From the NCBI GenBank assembly GCA_944384475.1, contig CALWTN010000005.1, forward strand, positions 1 to 22,523: 22,523 bases of DNA, given 5' to 3'. Source of the DNA: an uncultured Clostridia bacterium (lineage in GTDB: Bacteria; Bacillota; Clostridia; Christensenellales; UBA1242). Below the pieces are notes generated by a model. It was not told where the DNA came from and ran no database searches. It saw nothing but the letters and a program-made list of their open reading frames with translations. Shown here in pieces: positions 6,949-14,103 of this stretch. The position numbers and the translations under genes were made by a program. The first letter of the stretch is position 1. Each line of letters opens with the position of its first letter.

Positions 6949-7997
6949 TCACTCACCTTTTTGTGTTTCTTTTCATGCCTCAGCAATTTCTTTTCTTCTT
7001 TAAGTTTTTCTTTTTCTTCTTTAAGATGCTCTTTTTCCTCTTTAATGCGCAGTTTTTCCTGCTTTTTAAGCTGCGACTTAGCCTTATCTTTTTTGCTTGT
7101 TTTAACTTTTGATTTTTTGTTCTTTTTGCGTTTTTTGATGGTCATCTTCTTAGTGCCATCCTCTGGCATAGGTTGCAACAAGCAATCAAGATTGGCAAAG
7201 ATATCCTTCCACAATCTAAGCGATTTTGCGAAATAAAAGCCGTCAGCCACACGTTCATCCATGGTTATGCCAACTGTCATAACTTTGCCAAGTTTTAATT
7301 CCTTATTTCTCTCAACCACTGGCGCAATTTTTTCTTTGCCCATAGCCACAAACAAACTTGCATTGCCAAACTCATATAAGTGATGCTGTATGGCATCGAT
7401 TTTTATCGATTTAAGGTTTGTTAAAAACACGCTGCAATGAAAGCAACTTGCCTCTATTAAAGACTTTGGCATCATGTTGTGCCTATCCAAAAATCTCACA
7501 AACCTCAGCGCCAATCTGAACATCCAATTTGGAAGTTTGCCTAAAACATCTGCATCTTTGGTTGTTCCGTAAACTGAGTCTGGTGCAATATGTTTAGCGA
7601 TTTCGCTGTCAACATATTCTTTAATCTGAGGAAGGCTTTCTCTGCCTGTAAAATGAAATTTAAGATCAACATCCTCGCCGTCATCGGCAAGTTGTTTTTT
7701 AACAACCATGCAAATTGAGATGTCTTTATGCTCATAAATCACATTATGGTTGATGAAATAATTCAATTTTGGTCTTAAATACAGCAGCCTTACAAGTGAC
7801 GCAATCATAAGATGAGTGTAAGAATAAACATTACCCTCTTTTTTTTGTCTTGAAATAAATTCGTCTATTGCCTCACACCTAAAATCAGTTTGCATGTAAT
7901 TTTGAGCGCCAAGCCTTGTTGGCATGAAAAACGGCGCTGCCTTTGTCACTGCATCAAGATTTTTAACTTTAACGCCATCGCTACGTTTACTGAACAT
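6945..7997 (-). CDS. 2-oxoacid dehydrogenase E2-like (CAT-fold) protein with charged coiled-coil tail
   Basis: Residues about 20-275 resemble the catalytic core of 2-oxoacid dehydrogenase acyltransferases and chloramphenicol acetyltransferase. Matching stretches are PTRLGAQNYMQTDF, YSYTHLMIASLVRLL, RPKLNYFINHNVIY and VMTVGITMDERVADG. In true E2 enzymes the last motif reads DHRVxDG and supplies the catalytic His; here it is D-E248-R-V-A-D-G, so the usual acyl transfer chemistry is doubtful. There is no lipoyl or E1/E3-binding domain and no pyruvate dehydrogenase gene nearby, so this is not a normal PDH component. Residues 283-350 are Lys/Glu-rich and include three successive heptads of the form KEEKxxL at about 318-338, a likely coiled coil. 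The start ATG has GAGGAG 7 nt upstream and overlaps the rarA stop as TAATG. Confidence 0.75.
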   Translation of the reverse strand: MFSKRSDGVKVKNLDAVTKAAPFFMPTRLGAQNYMQTDFRCEAIDEFISRQKKEGNVYSYTHLMIASLVRLLYLRPKLNYFINHNVIYEHKDISICMVVKKQLADDGEDVDLKFHFTGRESLPQIKEYVDSEIAKHIAPDSVYGTTKDADVLGKLPNWMFRLALRFVRFLDRHNMMPKSLIEASCFHCSVFLTNLKSIKIDAIQHHLYEFGNASLFVAMGKEKIAPVVERNKELKLGKVMTVGITMDERVADGFYFAKSLRLWKDIFANLDCLLQPMPEDGTKKMTIKKRKKNKKSKVKTSKKDKAKSQLKKQEKLRIKEEKEHLKEEKEKLKEEKKLLRHEKKHKKVSE

Positions 7998-9265
7998 TAT
8001 TTTTCTCCTCTAAATTTTTTTTTTTTTTTTTTTTTTTCTCTTCCATTTTCATTTTCAATCTTAAATTTTTCTTTTTTAATCGCATCCGGAAGATATTGCT
8101 GTTTGCAATAGCCGCCATAATCGTGCGGATATTTATATTTTCCGTGCCCGTCACTGTTGGTTGAAGGATGGTTTTTTAAATGGTTTGGAACTTTGTCATC
8201 TCTAAGCGAAATTGCAAGTTCTTTTGCCCTGTTTTTTGCATTTAAAACTGAGTTTGATTTCTCCGCCTCGCAAAGATAGATAATCGCATGAGATAAATTG
8301 AGCATGGCCTCTGGCAACCCTACGTTTGCAACAGCATAATGCGCACAAACTGCAAGCAGCAGCGCATTTGAATCTGCCATGCCTATATCTTCGCTTGCAT
8401 GGGCAATCAATCGTCGTGCAATGATAAGCGGATCGCAGCCTGCTTCGATAAGCCTTTGTGCATAAAACAACGCTGCTTCGGCATCACTTCCACGCAAACT
8501 TTTGCAAAATGCGCTTAAAAGGTCATAGAACATATCGATCGACACTGAAAGAGGTTTTCTATCTAAGCATTCTGCCACAACTTTTTCATCAATGACAATC
8601 TTTTTGTTTTTATCAAGCTGAGTGGTGTTTGCAGCAAGTTCAAGCCCGCCAAGCGCTGTGCGAGCATCGCCGCCGCACACCTCGGCAAGATAATCAATCG
8701 CCCCCTCGCTCATTTTAATCGGCAAGTTTCCCAGCCCACGTTCTTTATCGCTGAGCGCAGACATAATAATTTTTTTTATATCTTCTCGTGACAAGGTTTT
8801 AAGTTCCACGACTCTGCATCTTGACACAATCGCTCTGGTCATGGAGGTGTAAGGATTTTCGGTGGTTGAACCAATAAAAAATATGTCTCCTTTTTCAATC
8901 GCTTCCAGCACGCAATCGCTTTGGCTTTTGCTCCACCTGTGGCATTCGTCCAGCAAAAGATATGTATCTTTGCCAAACAACAACTTATCCTTTTTTGCCT
9001 TTTCAATCACTGCCTTTGCATCTGCCACACCGCTTGAAACGGCATTAAGTTTTTCTATATTCGCATTCAAAGTTTTTGCAATAATCTGTGCAAGCGTGGT
9101 TTTGCCAGTCCCCGGCGGACCATAAAAAATCATGCTGCCAACATTTCCAAATTCGATGGCACGCCTTAAAAGTTTGCCCTTTCCAACGATATGCTCTTGC
9201 CCAAAAAATTCGTCTAGCGTTTGCGGACGCATCCTCTCTGCAAGCGGAGTTTTTAAGTTTTCCAT
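7997..9265 (-). CDS. rarA: Replication-associated recombination protein A (RarA/MgsA AAA+ ATPase)
   Basis: This AAA+ ATPase of the clamp-loader clade is thought to act at stalled replication forks. From the ATG at 9265 it has 422 aa. The N-terminus PLAERMRPQTLDEFFGQEHI is typical. Walker A is GPPGTGKT (49-56), Walker B is LLLDECHRWSKSQSD (D106-E107), and the sensor region GSTTENPYTSMTRAIVSRCR follows. The C-terminal part has DPLIIARRLIAHASEDIG and NHPSTNSDGHGKYKYPHDYGGY, both expected of the family. The C-terminus ends in seven Lys encoded by a pure A tract where other RarA proteins have a charged EKK-type end. No ribosome binding site precedes the ATG, but a good promoter ends 6 nt before it. 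It starts a run of coupled genes reaching polA. Confidence 0.95.
   Translation of the reverse strand: MENLKTPLAERMRPQTLDEFFGQEHIVGKGKLLRRAIEFGNVGSMIFYGPPGTGKTTLAQIIAKTLNANIEKLNAVSSGVADAKAVIEKAKKDKLLFGKDTYLLLDECHRWSKSQSDCVLEAIEKGDIFFIGSTTENPYTSMTRAIVSRCRVVELKTLSREDIKKIIMSALSDKERGLGNLPIKMSEGAIDYLAEVCGGDARTALGGLELAANTTQLDKNKKIVIDEKVVAECLDRKPLSVSIDMFYDLLSAFCKSLRGSDAEAALFYAQRLIEAGCDPLIIARRLIAHASEDIGMADSNALLLAVCAHYAVANVGLPEAMLNLSHAIIYLCEAEKSNSVLNAKNRAKELAISLRDDKVPNHLKNHPSTNSDGHGKYKYPHDYGGYCKQQYLPDAIKKEKFKIENENGREKKKKKKKFRGEK
8015..8037 (-). repeat. 23-nt poly(A) tract inside the 3' end of rarA
   Basis: A pure run of 23 T on the plus strand (23 A on the coding strand) encodes the Lys run of RarA and lies 17 nt before the start of the next gene. 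One base more or less would shift the frame: 24 A reaches a TAG at once, while 22 A runs on past the normal stop into the next gene out of frame. The tract length may also be an assembly uncertainty. Confidence 0.9.
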
Positions 9266-9271
9266 GCCAAA

Positions 9272-9300
9272 AGTATAACATAATACTAAAAATTTGACAA
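9272..9300 (-). promoter_or_regulatory. Promoter of rarA, apparently leaderless
   Basis: TTGTCA (9300-9295) and TATACT (9277-9272) are spaced by 17 nt. The next 6 nt lead straight to the rarA ATG, so the predicted +1 is the A of the start codon. No Shine-Dalgarno is present. Confidence 0.7.
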
Positions 9301-9329
9301 CAAAAAAGTGCAATTTTTAAAAATATTAT

Positions 9330-9375
9330 AAAAATCGCCTATTCTCCTTTAAAATAAAGGCTTGCAGCGATTTTT
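9330..9375 (-). terminator. Intrinsic terminator after the 387-aa gene
   Basis: On the minus strand AAAAATCGC (9375-9367) pairs with GCGATTTTT (9338-9330). An inner stem CCTTTA/TAAAGG stacks within the loop. It begins 4 nt after the stop codon of the 387-aa gene and ends before the rarA promoter, so it separates the two transcripts. Confidence 0.8.
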
Positions 9376-9378
9376 TTA

Positions 9379-10542
9379 CTAATCAACAAAAATACCTGAA
9401 TTTTTCTTGTTTAACTGCTTTAAACTAACATAGTTTTTATCAAAAATCTTCTCGTCATTGACTTGCAAATACCTGCAATTTTGTCTTGTCACATCATTTG
9501 CGATAAGCACTGTTTTGTAACTTTTGCCAGCCCAAAGCTTGATTTGTAAAAGCGATGAAATATCATTCAGCACATAGCCATCAGGGCTTTTAATAGCATA
9601 TTTTTCTTTAAGAGAGGTATATCTTTTTTCGCTTTCAAAATCTCTCTTTCCTGCCAGCCAAGCCGAATAAATTTTTTGTGGCAAAATGAAGTTTATAAGA
9701 CTCTCCTCTCTTTTATCTGATGAAATTATTTTTACATCAAACTTTTCGCTGTTTTTTTCTTGGCAAAGGTTGCGAAAAAATTCAATCTCATGCAAATTTC
9801 TAAGCACAAATTTTTGCGAGCCATAATTAAAGAAAAACACTTTTTTCTGCCTTGGCTTTATTTTTTGAGTGCAAGAAAGATATACTCTGGCATAGGTGGA
9901 ATTTTCTACCCCATCCACACATGAAAAGGCGAAATTATTGCATGAATTTGAAAAATTGAAATATGTTTTTTGCAAGGTGTAAAGATTTGAAATTTGCAAA
10001 CAATTTGGCGTCTTGCGAAAGTAATAATATCCTCTTCCTAAGTCAAAATTGATTTCAAAGTTTATTTGCTGTTCCCTATCAGTCTTGTTCAAAAATTCAA
10101 GATATATGTTATGCCCACTAAGCACAAACTCGCTGGTATAATAGCAAATATTGCCTTCATCGGTAAAACTTTCTTTAAAAAAACCATTCAACGATTTTTT
10201 CGGCGCTTTTCCGTTGATTTTAATATAATCTTCGCTTGGCTTATAGTCAAATTTTAAACCAGACTTATAGTTTACATTAAGCTTTCTAACTTCACTGTTT
10301 TTGGTGTAAATTGGGTGTAATTTTTCAGCATTCTTGTCCTCTCTGGCTAACACCAAATTAAAATTAAAACTTTTCTGAACTTGTTTAAAACATTTCGCCA
10401 TGATTTTTGTCATAGGCTTATCAAAACAAAATACAGGCAAGGTTGGATCAACACCAAAAGAGATAACCTTGTCAAAGTCAATAAAATCTTCCTGCAAAAT
10501 AGGTGCATGAAACTTTAATCTGTTGATGATAAGAGATGTCAT
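9379..10542 (-). CDS. Hypothetical protein, 387 aa, unknown function
   Basis: I do not recognise this protein. Taken from the ATG at 10542 it reads MTSLIINRLKFHAPILQEDF. Codons further upstream lie within the rnpB terminator or have no start signals. The sequence is rich in aromatic residues, Asn and Lys, with no signal peptide, no membrane helix and no nucleotide-binding motif. A middle stretch, INFEINFDLGRGYYYFRKTP followed by CLQISNLY, and the later KVFFFNYGSQKFVL look like alternating beta strands, so an all-beta or jelly-roll-like fold is possible. It is monocistronic, bounded by the rnpB terminator upstream and its own terminator downstream. A TATATT box ends 6 nt before the chosen ATG and there is no ribosome binding site. 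Confidence 0.75.
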   Translation of the reverse strand: MTSLIINRLKFHAPILQEDFIDFDKVISFGVDPTLPVFCFDKPMTKIMAKCFKQVQKSFNFNLVLAREDKNAEKLHPIYTKNSEVRKLNVNYKSGLKFDYKPSEDYIKINGKAPKKSLNGFFKESFTDEGNICYYTSEFVLSGHNIYLEFLNKTDREQQINFEINFDLGRGYYYFRKTPNCLQISNLYTLQKTYFNFSNSCNNFAFSCVDGVENSTYARVYLSCTQKIKPRQKKVFFFNYGSQKFVLRNLHEIEFFRNLCQEKNSEKFDVKIISSDKREESLINFILPQKIYSAWLAGKRDFESEKRYTSLKEKYAIKSPDGYVLNDISSLLQIKLWAGKSYKTVLIANDVTRQNCRYLQVNDEKIFDKNYVSLKQLNKKNSGIFVD

Positions 10543-10548
10543 GTTGAA

Positions 10549-10575
10549 AATATAATCTTTTTTTGTCATAGACAA
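10549..10575 (-). promoter_or_regulatory. Weak candidate promoter of the 387-aa gene
   Basis: TATATT (10554-10549) lies 6 nt before the ATG at 10542. The best -35 match, TTGTCT (10575-10570), is only 15 nt away, which is short. The gene must have a start site here because the rnpB terminator immediately precedes it. Confidence 0.35.
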
Positions 10576-10584
10576 ATTTTTGAC

Positions 10585-10619
10585 AAAAAAAATAAAAGCA
10601 AACATGATTGTTTGCTTTT
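10585..10619 (-). terminator. Intrinsic terminator of rnpB
   Basis: AAAAGCAAAC, loop AATCAT, GTTTGCTTTT (10619-10594) make a perfect 10-bp stem followed by A and a run of eight T. It starts directly after the P1 helix of the RNase P RNA. Confidence 0.9.
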
Positions 10620-10962
10620 GTCAGTTAAACTATAAGCCGAGTTCTGTATTATGTGGTCATCTATCTAGCCCTTTTGTCGCCAAAAGGATCAAGCGGCGTT
10701 TTTGAAAGGCGTGAAAAGACGCACATTTGCCTTTACTTAGCCTTGCATCGAGTGGGGTTTACAGAGCAAGCCGTGTTACCACAGCCCCGGTAGGCTCTTA
10801 CCCTACCTTTCCACCCTTACCTGAAACTCAGGCGGTTTATTTCTGTTGCACTTTCCTTAAGGTCGCCCTCACCAGCCGTTAACTGGCACTCTGTCTTTTA
10901 GATGCTCGGACTTTCCTCATTTTGCCCATAACAGGCAAACTGCGACCACATGTTTAACTGAC
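10620..10962 (-). ncRNA. rnpB: RNase P RNA, A-type appearance
   Basis: This is the catalytic RNA that trims the 5' leader of precursor tRNAs. The 5' part contains the conserved GAGGAAAGTCCGAGC and AGAGTGCCAGTTAACGGCTG. The centre has GTGCAACAGAAATAAACCGCC and GGTAAGGGTGGAAAGG. The 3' end has the conserved ATACAGAACTCGGCTTATAG. The 5' GTCAGTTAAAC and 3' GTTTAACTGAC are exact complements and form P1, which fixes the ends at about 10962 and 10620 (343 nt). The conserved blocks match the ancestral A-type better than the B-type of Bacillus; the class was judged by eye. It has its own promoter and terminator. Confidence 0.95.
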
Positions 10963-10968
10963 TTTATC

Positions 10969-10997
10969 ATTATATCACATTTTCTGCAAAAAGTCAA
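10969..10997 (-). promoter_or_regulatory. Promoter of rnpB
   Basis: TTGACT (10997-10992) and a perfect TATAAT (10974-10969) are separated by 17 nt, placing the start at about 10962, exactly at the 5' strand of P1. It begins 3 nt beyond the end of the DAC-like gene. Confidence 0.85.
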
Positions 10998-10999
10998 AC

Positions 11000-12361
11000 C
11001 TAGCTTACAGTAAACAGCAACTTTGGTTTTGTAGATTTCTTATCCGAAGAGAAGCCTTGAATCACGCCATCTTGCGAAATTTTTAATGAGATGCCATATT
11101 TTGCCAAATCCATTGCCGCAGCAAGCCTTCCACCGCCGCCGATTGAGCCAGCCTCGATCTTCAAGATTGCGCCTGCTGCAATAATCGTGCCGTCAAAATC
11201 TATAATTGTCGCCCCGTCCATAGAGATGATCTCTTCTCTAAACTTTCTTTCAAGTTCATGAAACTTTTTGCCGGCAATTATTTGTTGCAAACACTGAGAT
11301 TTGAAACATTGATTTCTAACTAAAAACTCATTGTATGAACAAGAATAAAACTCTTTGGTTTTTTCAGCAGAAGCAAGATTGTAAAGCTTGCCTGCTTCTT
11401 CAAGCTCCAAAGCTTTTTTAAGTTCATAATGCTTTTCGGTTAAAATATCTCTTCCGTCAACATGCGTTAAAGCGCTTTGCGCCATGTCTTTTTTAAGATA
11501 TACAATAATTCCGCCCGTATATTTAAAAGAGCAGTCTATTGCAGAAAGATAAATGGCACGCCTGATTTCTTTGAGCGAATGCGAGGTTCTATACGAAAGC
11601 AGCTGAATAACCTCCTCGTGACTGTAAATATTCCATCTGCCTCTTCGTTTTGCAAACATGAGAGTTCTGTTTTTAAATATCAACAAATCGCCATTTTCTG
11701 TAAGAGCAATTCCAACCTTTTTCTCTCCGCAATATTTCGCCACAAAACCAAACTCATTTGGCGCAGTGAAAGCATAGTTTCTCACTCTTGCAAGCGACAC
11801 ATATCCCATCAAAAAGCCATCACGATTAAATTCTACAAACGAGCTTTTGCCGTCCGACAAAAGCGCAAAGAAATCGTTTGAAAGCATGTTGGTAAAATGC
11901 AAAGGCAACTCTTCCACAGTTTCTGAAAGGTTTAAAATAATTCCGAAATTAATCTTTTTGCCCTCGTATGTTCGCTCACTCCAATGCGTAAGCTCGTTTA
12001 CAAGCCCAAGCATAGTGGAAGAGGCAGAAAGCGCCACACTGTCGCACACCGCCTTTTCGATGGCTTTGTCAAGCAGCGTCATTTCATAGGTTGGGTCAAG
12101 CAGCGGCACTTCGGTTATGTCGCTGATCTCTTTAATAATATTTTTTAACAAATTTAATTCAAAAGACTGAAACGCTCTGCCTCTTTTTAAAATCAATCTG
12201 TAATCGGCAGACTTGTTGGGTTTAATTAAAATGGAGTTTTGTTTGCCAAGCGCAACTTCTGCTTCACGTGGGCTGGATTCCTCTTCGCCTACAAGAAAAG
12301 ATCCCGTAAAAAGAGGAAGAATAAGTCTGTTGACAATAAAATAAAACTTCTCCTTTTCCAT
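11000..12361 (-). CDS. Soluble protein with divergent diadenylate-cyclase-like (DAC/DisA_N) C-terminus
   Basis: The 453-aa product starts at an ATG with GGGGTG 4 nt upstream. The C-terminal part (about residues 265-445) resembles the DAC fold that makes c-di-AMP. A TGGIIVYLKKD strand matches GALIVIE of CdaA. SMDGATIID (DGA at 382-384) matches the catalytic DGA motif. TIIAAGAIL and ISQDGVI (around 429-434) follow as expected. The second catalytic motif, RHR in DisA and CdaA, is replaced by GGGGRLAAA (Arg412 kept, His missing), so activity is uncertain. The N-terminal half is unrecognised and may be a sensor region; no TM helix is present, unlike CdaA. It lies between sigK and rnpB. It could be a cyclase, a c-di-AMP sensor or a degenerate relative. 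Confidence 0.7.
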   Translation of the reverse strand: MEKEKFYFIVNRLILPLFTGSFLVGEEESSPREAEVALGKQNSILIKPNKSADYRLILKRGRAFQSFELNLLKNIIKEISDITEVPLLDPTYEMTLLDKAIEKAVCDSVALSASSTMLGLVNELTHWSERTYEGKKINFGIILNLSETVEELPLHFTNMLSNDFFALLSDGKSSFVEFNRDGFLMGYVSLARVRNYAFTAPNEFGFVAKYCGEKKVGIALTENGDLLIFKNRTLMFAKRRGRWNIYSHEEVIQLLSYRTSHSLKEIRRAIYLSAIDCSFKYTGGIIVYLKKDMAQSALTHVDGRDILTEKHYELKKALELEEAGKLYNLASAEKTKEFYSCSYNEFLVRNQCFKSQCLQQIIAGKKFHELERKFREEIISMDGATIIDFDGTIIAAGAILKIEAGSIGGGGRLAAAMDLAKYGISLKISQDGVIQGFSSDKKSTKPKLLFTVS

Positions 12362-12428
12362 TTTTCACCCCAAAAAACACTTCTACATTTTTAGAATACA
12401 ATAATTTTTTTGATTTAGCAAGCGCTTT

Positions 12429-13139
12429 TTATGGTTTGTCATAATAATTTTTTGCAATATCATCCTTAATTAAGTCGAGAGCCTTTGCTTCTATGCGTGA
12501 AACATAACTGCGAGAGATGCCAAGTTTATCGGCAAGTTCTTTTTGAGTGTAAACTCTCTCGCCGTTTAAGCCGTAACGTTTTGTTAGTATTTCTTTCTCA
12601 CGAGGCGAAAGATGTTTGTCAACAGATTGGTTGATTTTTTCAATGATAAAACTTGATGAAACGGCGTTTTCGACCTCGTCTTCATCACTTTCTAAGATAT
12701 CCATCAAAAGCACTTCGTTGCCCTCTTTATCTGAGGCAAACTTGCTTGAAAGTGAAACCGTATCTTTGTGTTTTTTGTTCATGCGGATGAGCATCAATAT
12801 CTCATTGTCAATGCATTTTGAAGCATAGGTTGCAAGCCCAGCGCCCTTTTCATACTTAAAACTGTCAATCGCTTTGATAAGCCCGATAGCGCCTACTGAA
12901 ATTAAATCATCAACTTCAATCGTCACAGTTCCAGCGTATTTTTTAACAATGTGCGAAACCAAGCGCAAGTTGTGATTAATAAGTTCGCTTCTTGCTTTCA
13001 TATCGCCTTTTTGATGGTAAGCAATCAAAAGCGCCCTTTCTTTTTCTTTTGAAAGCGGTTTTGGAAAGCATTCTGTGTTGTTCACAAATGCCGTAAAACA
13101 CCTTAATTTGCTTAAAAAAAGCGGTAAACTTTCAAACAC
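12429..13139 (-). CDS. sigK: Sporulation sigma factor SigK (pro-sigma-K-like, uninterrupted)
   Basis: This sigma-70 family factor directs late mother-cell transcription in endospore formation. It is 236 aa from a GTG at 13139 with AGGAGATG 4 nt upstream. The N-terminal 25-30 residues are hydrophobic and followed by NNTECFPKPLS, closely matching the pro-sequence region of B. subtilis SigK (NNAFPQPLS). Region 2 has NHNLRLVSHIVKKY, DLISVGAIGLIKAIDSF and LATYASKCIDNEILM. Region 4 has LSPREKEILTKRYGL and the helix-turn-helix QKELADKLGISRSYVSRIEAKAL. Unlike B. subtilis, the gene is continuous with no skin-type element. The pro-sequence implies membrane tethering and cleavage by a SpoIVFB-type protease elsewhere in the genome. 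SigE is the main alternative, but the PKPLS region and length favour SigK. Confidence 0.9.
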   Translation of the reverse strand: MFESLPLFLSKLRCFTAFVNNTECFPKPLSKEKERALLIAYHQKGDMKARSELINHNLRLVSHIVKKYAGTVTIEVDDLISVGAIGLIKAIDSFKYEKGAGLATYASKCIDNEILMLIRMNKKHKDTVSLSSKFASDKEGNEVLLMDILESDEDEVENAVSSSFIIEKINQSVDKHLSPREKEILTKRYGLNGERVYTQKELADKLGISRSYVSRIEAKALDLIKDDIAKNYYDKP

Positions 13140-13206
13140 GTCACATCTCCTATAAGCAAATGTATATGTCGAAATTTACCGATTTTTGCTTGGACACATA
13201 TTTTTT

Positions 13207-14103
13207 TTAGAACAATTCATCAACAAAAGATTTGGCGTCAAACAACTCTAAATCATCAATGCCTTCACCTGTTCCAACAAAAACCACAGGCTTTGCAAGG
13301 TCTTTTTCAATGGCAATGGCAACGCCGCCTTTGGCTGTTCCATCCAGCTTAGTCAAAACTATGCCATCGATTGGCACATATTCATTGAATGCGCTGATTT
13401 GATTGAGTGCATTTTGTCCAGTGGTTGCATCAAGCACAATAAGCGAAAGTTTTTGCGCCTCTGGATACTCTCTGTCAATGACTTTATTGATTTTTTTAAG
13501 TTCTTCCATAAGGTTGGTTTTAGTGTGAAGTCTGCCTGCCGTGTCAACAATAAGCACGTCAGTGTTCTTTGCCTTTGCAGAAGAAATGCCGTCATAAACC
13601 ACGGCCGCAGCGTCAGCGCCTTCTGCATGTTTGATTATTCTTGTTTTGGCTCGCTCTGCCCAAAGCGAAAGTTGCTCGCTTGCCGCCGCTCTGAACGTAT
13701 CTCCCGCAACCAGAGTAACCGATTTTTTTTGTTGAGAAAAGAACTTGGCAAGTTTGCCGATTGTGGTGGTTTTGCCAACTCCGTTTACTCCGATTATGGT
13801 TATGATAAGCGGATATGATAATTGCAGTTTTGGTGCATTTTCTAAAAGTTGAGTCAAGATGGTTTTAAGCGCCACTCTCACCTCGTTTGCAGTGCGAATT
13901 TTATTTTTTCTTGCATAAAGGCGCAATTCTTCGACAATCTCCATCGAGGTTTTCACGCCCATATCGCAAGAAATTAAAATGTCAGTGAGTTCGTCATAAA
14001 AGTCATCATCAAGCTCGCCATGGCTTAAAATTGCATCGAATTTTCTAGCAAAAGCCTCACGAGTTTTTTTAAGCGCACCTGCAATTTTTTTAAACAGCCC
14101 CAT
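13207..14103 (-). CDS. ftsY: Signal recognition particle receptor FtsY
   Basis: FtsY is the SRP receptor GTPase that delivers ribosome-nascent-chain complexes to the membrane. The product is 298 aa from the ATG at 14103 (GAGGTGG upstream). The NG domains are complete: helical N domain residues 1-95, P-loop GVNGVGKTT (105-113), DTFRAAASEQL (135-145), DTAGRL (187-192) and TKLDGTAKGG (251-260). The long acidic A domain of some FtsY proteins is missing; the N-terminus is a short basic amphipathic stretch, as is usual in Bacillota. It overlaps the smc stop by 14 nt, so translation is coupled. Confidence 0.97.
   Translation of the reverse strand: MGLFKKIAGALKKTREAFARKFDAILSHGELDDDFYDELTDILISCDMGVKTSMEIVEELRLYARKNKIRTANEVRVALKTILTQLLENAPKLQLSYPLIITIIGVNGVGKTTTIGKLAKFFSQQKKSVTLVAGDTFRAAASEQLSLWAERAKTRIIKHAEGADAAAVVYDGISSAKAKNTDVLIVDTAGRLHTKTNLMEELKKINKVIDREYPEAQKLSLIVLDATTGQNALNQISAFNEYVPIDGIVLTKLDGTAKGGVAIAIEKDLAKPVVFVGTGEGIDDLELFDAKSFVDELF

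Noticed and set aside
9266..9313. N-terminal extension of RarA to 9313
   Set aside because: It would cover the promoter, and RarA homologues begin near MENLKTPLAERMRP.
10543..10605. Upstream extension of the 387-aa protein to an ATG at 10605
   Set aside because: That ATG sits in the loop of the rnpB terminator, so a transcript carrying it would normally end there; no ribosome binding site precedes it.
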